Positions 63,084 through 64,000 of a stretch of 64,000 nt of DNA are shown here, in pieces (position 1 is the first letter of the stretch; each line of letters opens with the position of its first letter). The position numbers and the translations under genes were made by a program. Under the pieces are notes generated by a model. The model ran no database searches and had not been told where the DNA came from. It saw nothing but the letters and a program-made list of their open reading frames with translations. This DNA comes from Rugosimonospora acidiphila. Lineage in GTDB: Bacteria; Actinomycetota; Actinomycetes; Mycobacteriales; Micromonosporaceae. The DNA is taken from assembly GCF_039543385.1 (NCBI RefSeq), contig NZ_BAABJQ010000023.1, positions 83,974 through 147,973 of the forward strand. The letters are read 5' to 3'.

Positions 63084-63574
63084 ACGCACCGGCCGGCGGT
63101 CCACCACGGCTCGACCAGTTCGCGGACCTCGTCCCCGAACGGGTTCACGCCCGGCCCGACCGCCAGCGCGTGGCCCAGGTGGACGTGCAGGCACTTGACC
63201 CGGCCCGGCATGCCGCCCGCGGACACCCCTGCGATCTCCGGCACCTGCCCGATCTCTTCGCGCTGCGCCAGGTAGTCCTCGTGCGCGCCGCGGTACGCCT
63301 CGGCCAGCTCCGGGTCCGTCGACAGGCGCTCGGTCATCTCCTTCATCAGCCCGGCCGACTCCAGCCGGCTGCACGCCTGTACCGCGCGGGGGCAGGTCAG
63401 GTAATACAGCGTCGGGAACGGTGTGCCGTCGGCGAGCCGGGGGGTCGTCTGCACCACGTCGGGCAGGCCGCACGGGCAGCGGTGGGCCACCGCCCGGGTA
63501 CCGCGCGGGGTGCGGCCGAGCTGCTCCTGTACCGCCTCGATGTCCCCGGGCTCCAGCGGCTGGGCCGGGCTCAC
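63080..63574 (-). CDS. DUF501 domain-containing protein
   Basis: A 164-residue protein of unknown function, conserved between the FtsB/DivIC-like gene and ppx in actinobacteria. Conserved segments are VAHRCPCGLPDVVQTTPRL, FPTLYYLTCPRAVQACSRLE and VKCLHVHLGHALAVGPGVNP, with several cysteines and histidines that could bind metal. The GTG at 63574 overlaps the stop of the upstream gene as GTGA. Confidence 0.9.
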   Translation of the reverse strand: MSPAQPLEPGDIEAVQEQLGRTPRGTRAVAHRCPCGLPDVVQTTPRLADGTPFPTLYYLTCPRAVQACSRLESAGLMKEMTERLSTDPELAEAYRGAHEDYLAQREEIGQVPEIAGVSAGGMPGRVKCLHVHLGHALAVGPGVNPFGDEVRELVEPWWTAGRCV

Positions 63575-64000
63575 GGTGCGGTCCTGGGCTTGTCGGCGGC
63601 CTGGACGCTGGACCACAGCTGGCTGTACCAGGGCCCGGTGTTCTTGGCCTTGCCGGCGTCGGGGTCGGTCGAGGTGGGCGTCGTCGAGCCGCTGCGCGAC
63701 ACGATGTAGACGGTGTCGCCCGGCATCGCCATCTGCAGCCGCTCGCGCGCCTGGGTCTGGATGTACGTGGGGTCCTTCCATTTCTGCGTGTCGTCGGTCA
63801 GCTCGTCGATGTGCCGCCGCTGGGCGGCCTGACTAGCCTCCAGGCTGGCGATCTGCGCCTGCTGGTTGAGGTAGATGCGCACCGGGTAGGCGTACGCGAG
63901 CAGCAGCGCGCCCAGCACCAGGACCAGCACGGTGGCCCGGCCGGTCAACCGGTGTGGCTGCGGCGCCCGGGTGCGCCGGGCGGCGCCGGCCGCGGCGGCG
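63571..64000 (-). CDS. Septum formation initiator family protein (FtsB/DivIC-like), partial
   Basis: A single-pass division protein. The transmembrane helix is ATVLVLVLGALLLAYAYPVR, followed by a short coiled coil (IASLEASQAAQRRHIDELTD) and the motif WKDPTYIQTQARERLQMAMP typical of this family. The frame is open to the right edge (Ala/Arg-rich, then RAPQPHRLTGR), so the N-terminus lies outside the window. The first internal candidate start is a TTG at 63948. It binds FtsL/FtsQ-like partners at the septum. Confidence 0.88.
   Translation of the reverse strand, partial: AAAAGAARRTRAPQPHRLTGRATVLVLVLGALLLAYAYPVRIYLNQQAQIASLEASQAAQRRHIDELTDDTQKWKDPTYIQTQARERLQMAMPGDTVYIVSRSGSTTPTSTDPDAGKAKNTGPWYSQLWSSVQAADKPRTAP

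Overview
The window is high-GC actinobacterial chromosome, most likely from the Micromonosporaceae or a close relative. The signs are strong G/C codon bias, frequent GTG starts, mycothiol chemistry (Mca), an F420/PPOX-type protein, a FadE25-PurE-PurK neighbourhood, a SCO7613-type giant membrane protein and a SCO2521-SCO2525-type cluster. The genus cannot be fixed from sequence alone. Most of it is core or semi-core chromosome. No integrase, transposase, phage gene, rRNA or CRISPR array was seen.

Layout. 1-993 is the repeat-rich 3' end of a gene that begins outside the window. 1.1-11.5 kb holds fadE25-like acyl-CoA dehydrogenase, a UDP-sugar dehydrogenase, a 1639-residue zinc-ribbon membrane protein, purE-purK and a small possible ribbon-helix-helix protein. 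11.5-25.1 kb holds a YyaL/SSP411 protein, a GGDEF-EAL protein, a small membrane protein, mca, a DUF4307 protein, greA, ilvA, a DUF2269 protein, an amidase, metB, a HIT protein and msrA. Together with cbs, the SGNH proteins and the thiolase further on, this resembles the Rv1074c-Rv1084 neighbourhood of Mycobacterium tuberculosis, expanded by insertions.

25.1-33.3 kb is the accessory stretch: a Phd/RelE-type toxin-antitoxin pair and a phosphotransferase, each followed by a degraded copy of the msrA 3' end, then a VOC protein, a large secreted repeat protein, an acetyltransferase, and a secreted GH16 glucanase with a clear promoter and LacI-type palindromes. 33.4-45.2 kb holds a class V aminotransferase, an HtrA-like protease, cbs, a YkvA protein, a PPOX protein, two SGNH hydrolases, an S53 peptidase, a thiolase and a Bax-inhibitor-like protein. 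A 650-nt gene-poor gap leads to a tRNA-Leu with anticodon UAA, the bldA type.

47.2-53.7 kb carries the most intriguing system: homologues of the uncharacterised SCO2521-SCO2525 set plus a membrane-anchored coiled-coil protein. They form two convergent, translationally coupled operons, each with an inverted repeat in its upstream region, and include a ParA-like P-loop protein whose Walker lysine is arginine. 53.9-64 kb holds a type II NADH dehydrogenase, a five-gene MoxR/DUF58/DUF4129 operon, a family-5 uracil-DNA glycosylase, a dienelactone hydrolase, and a chain of four overlapping genes (FtsB/DivIC-like, DUF501, acetyltransferase, Ppx/GppA) that runs off the right edge.
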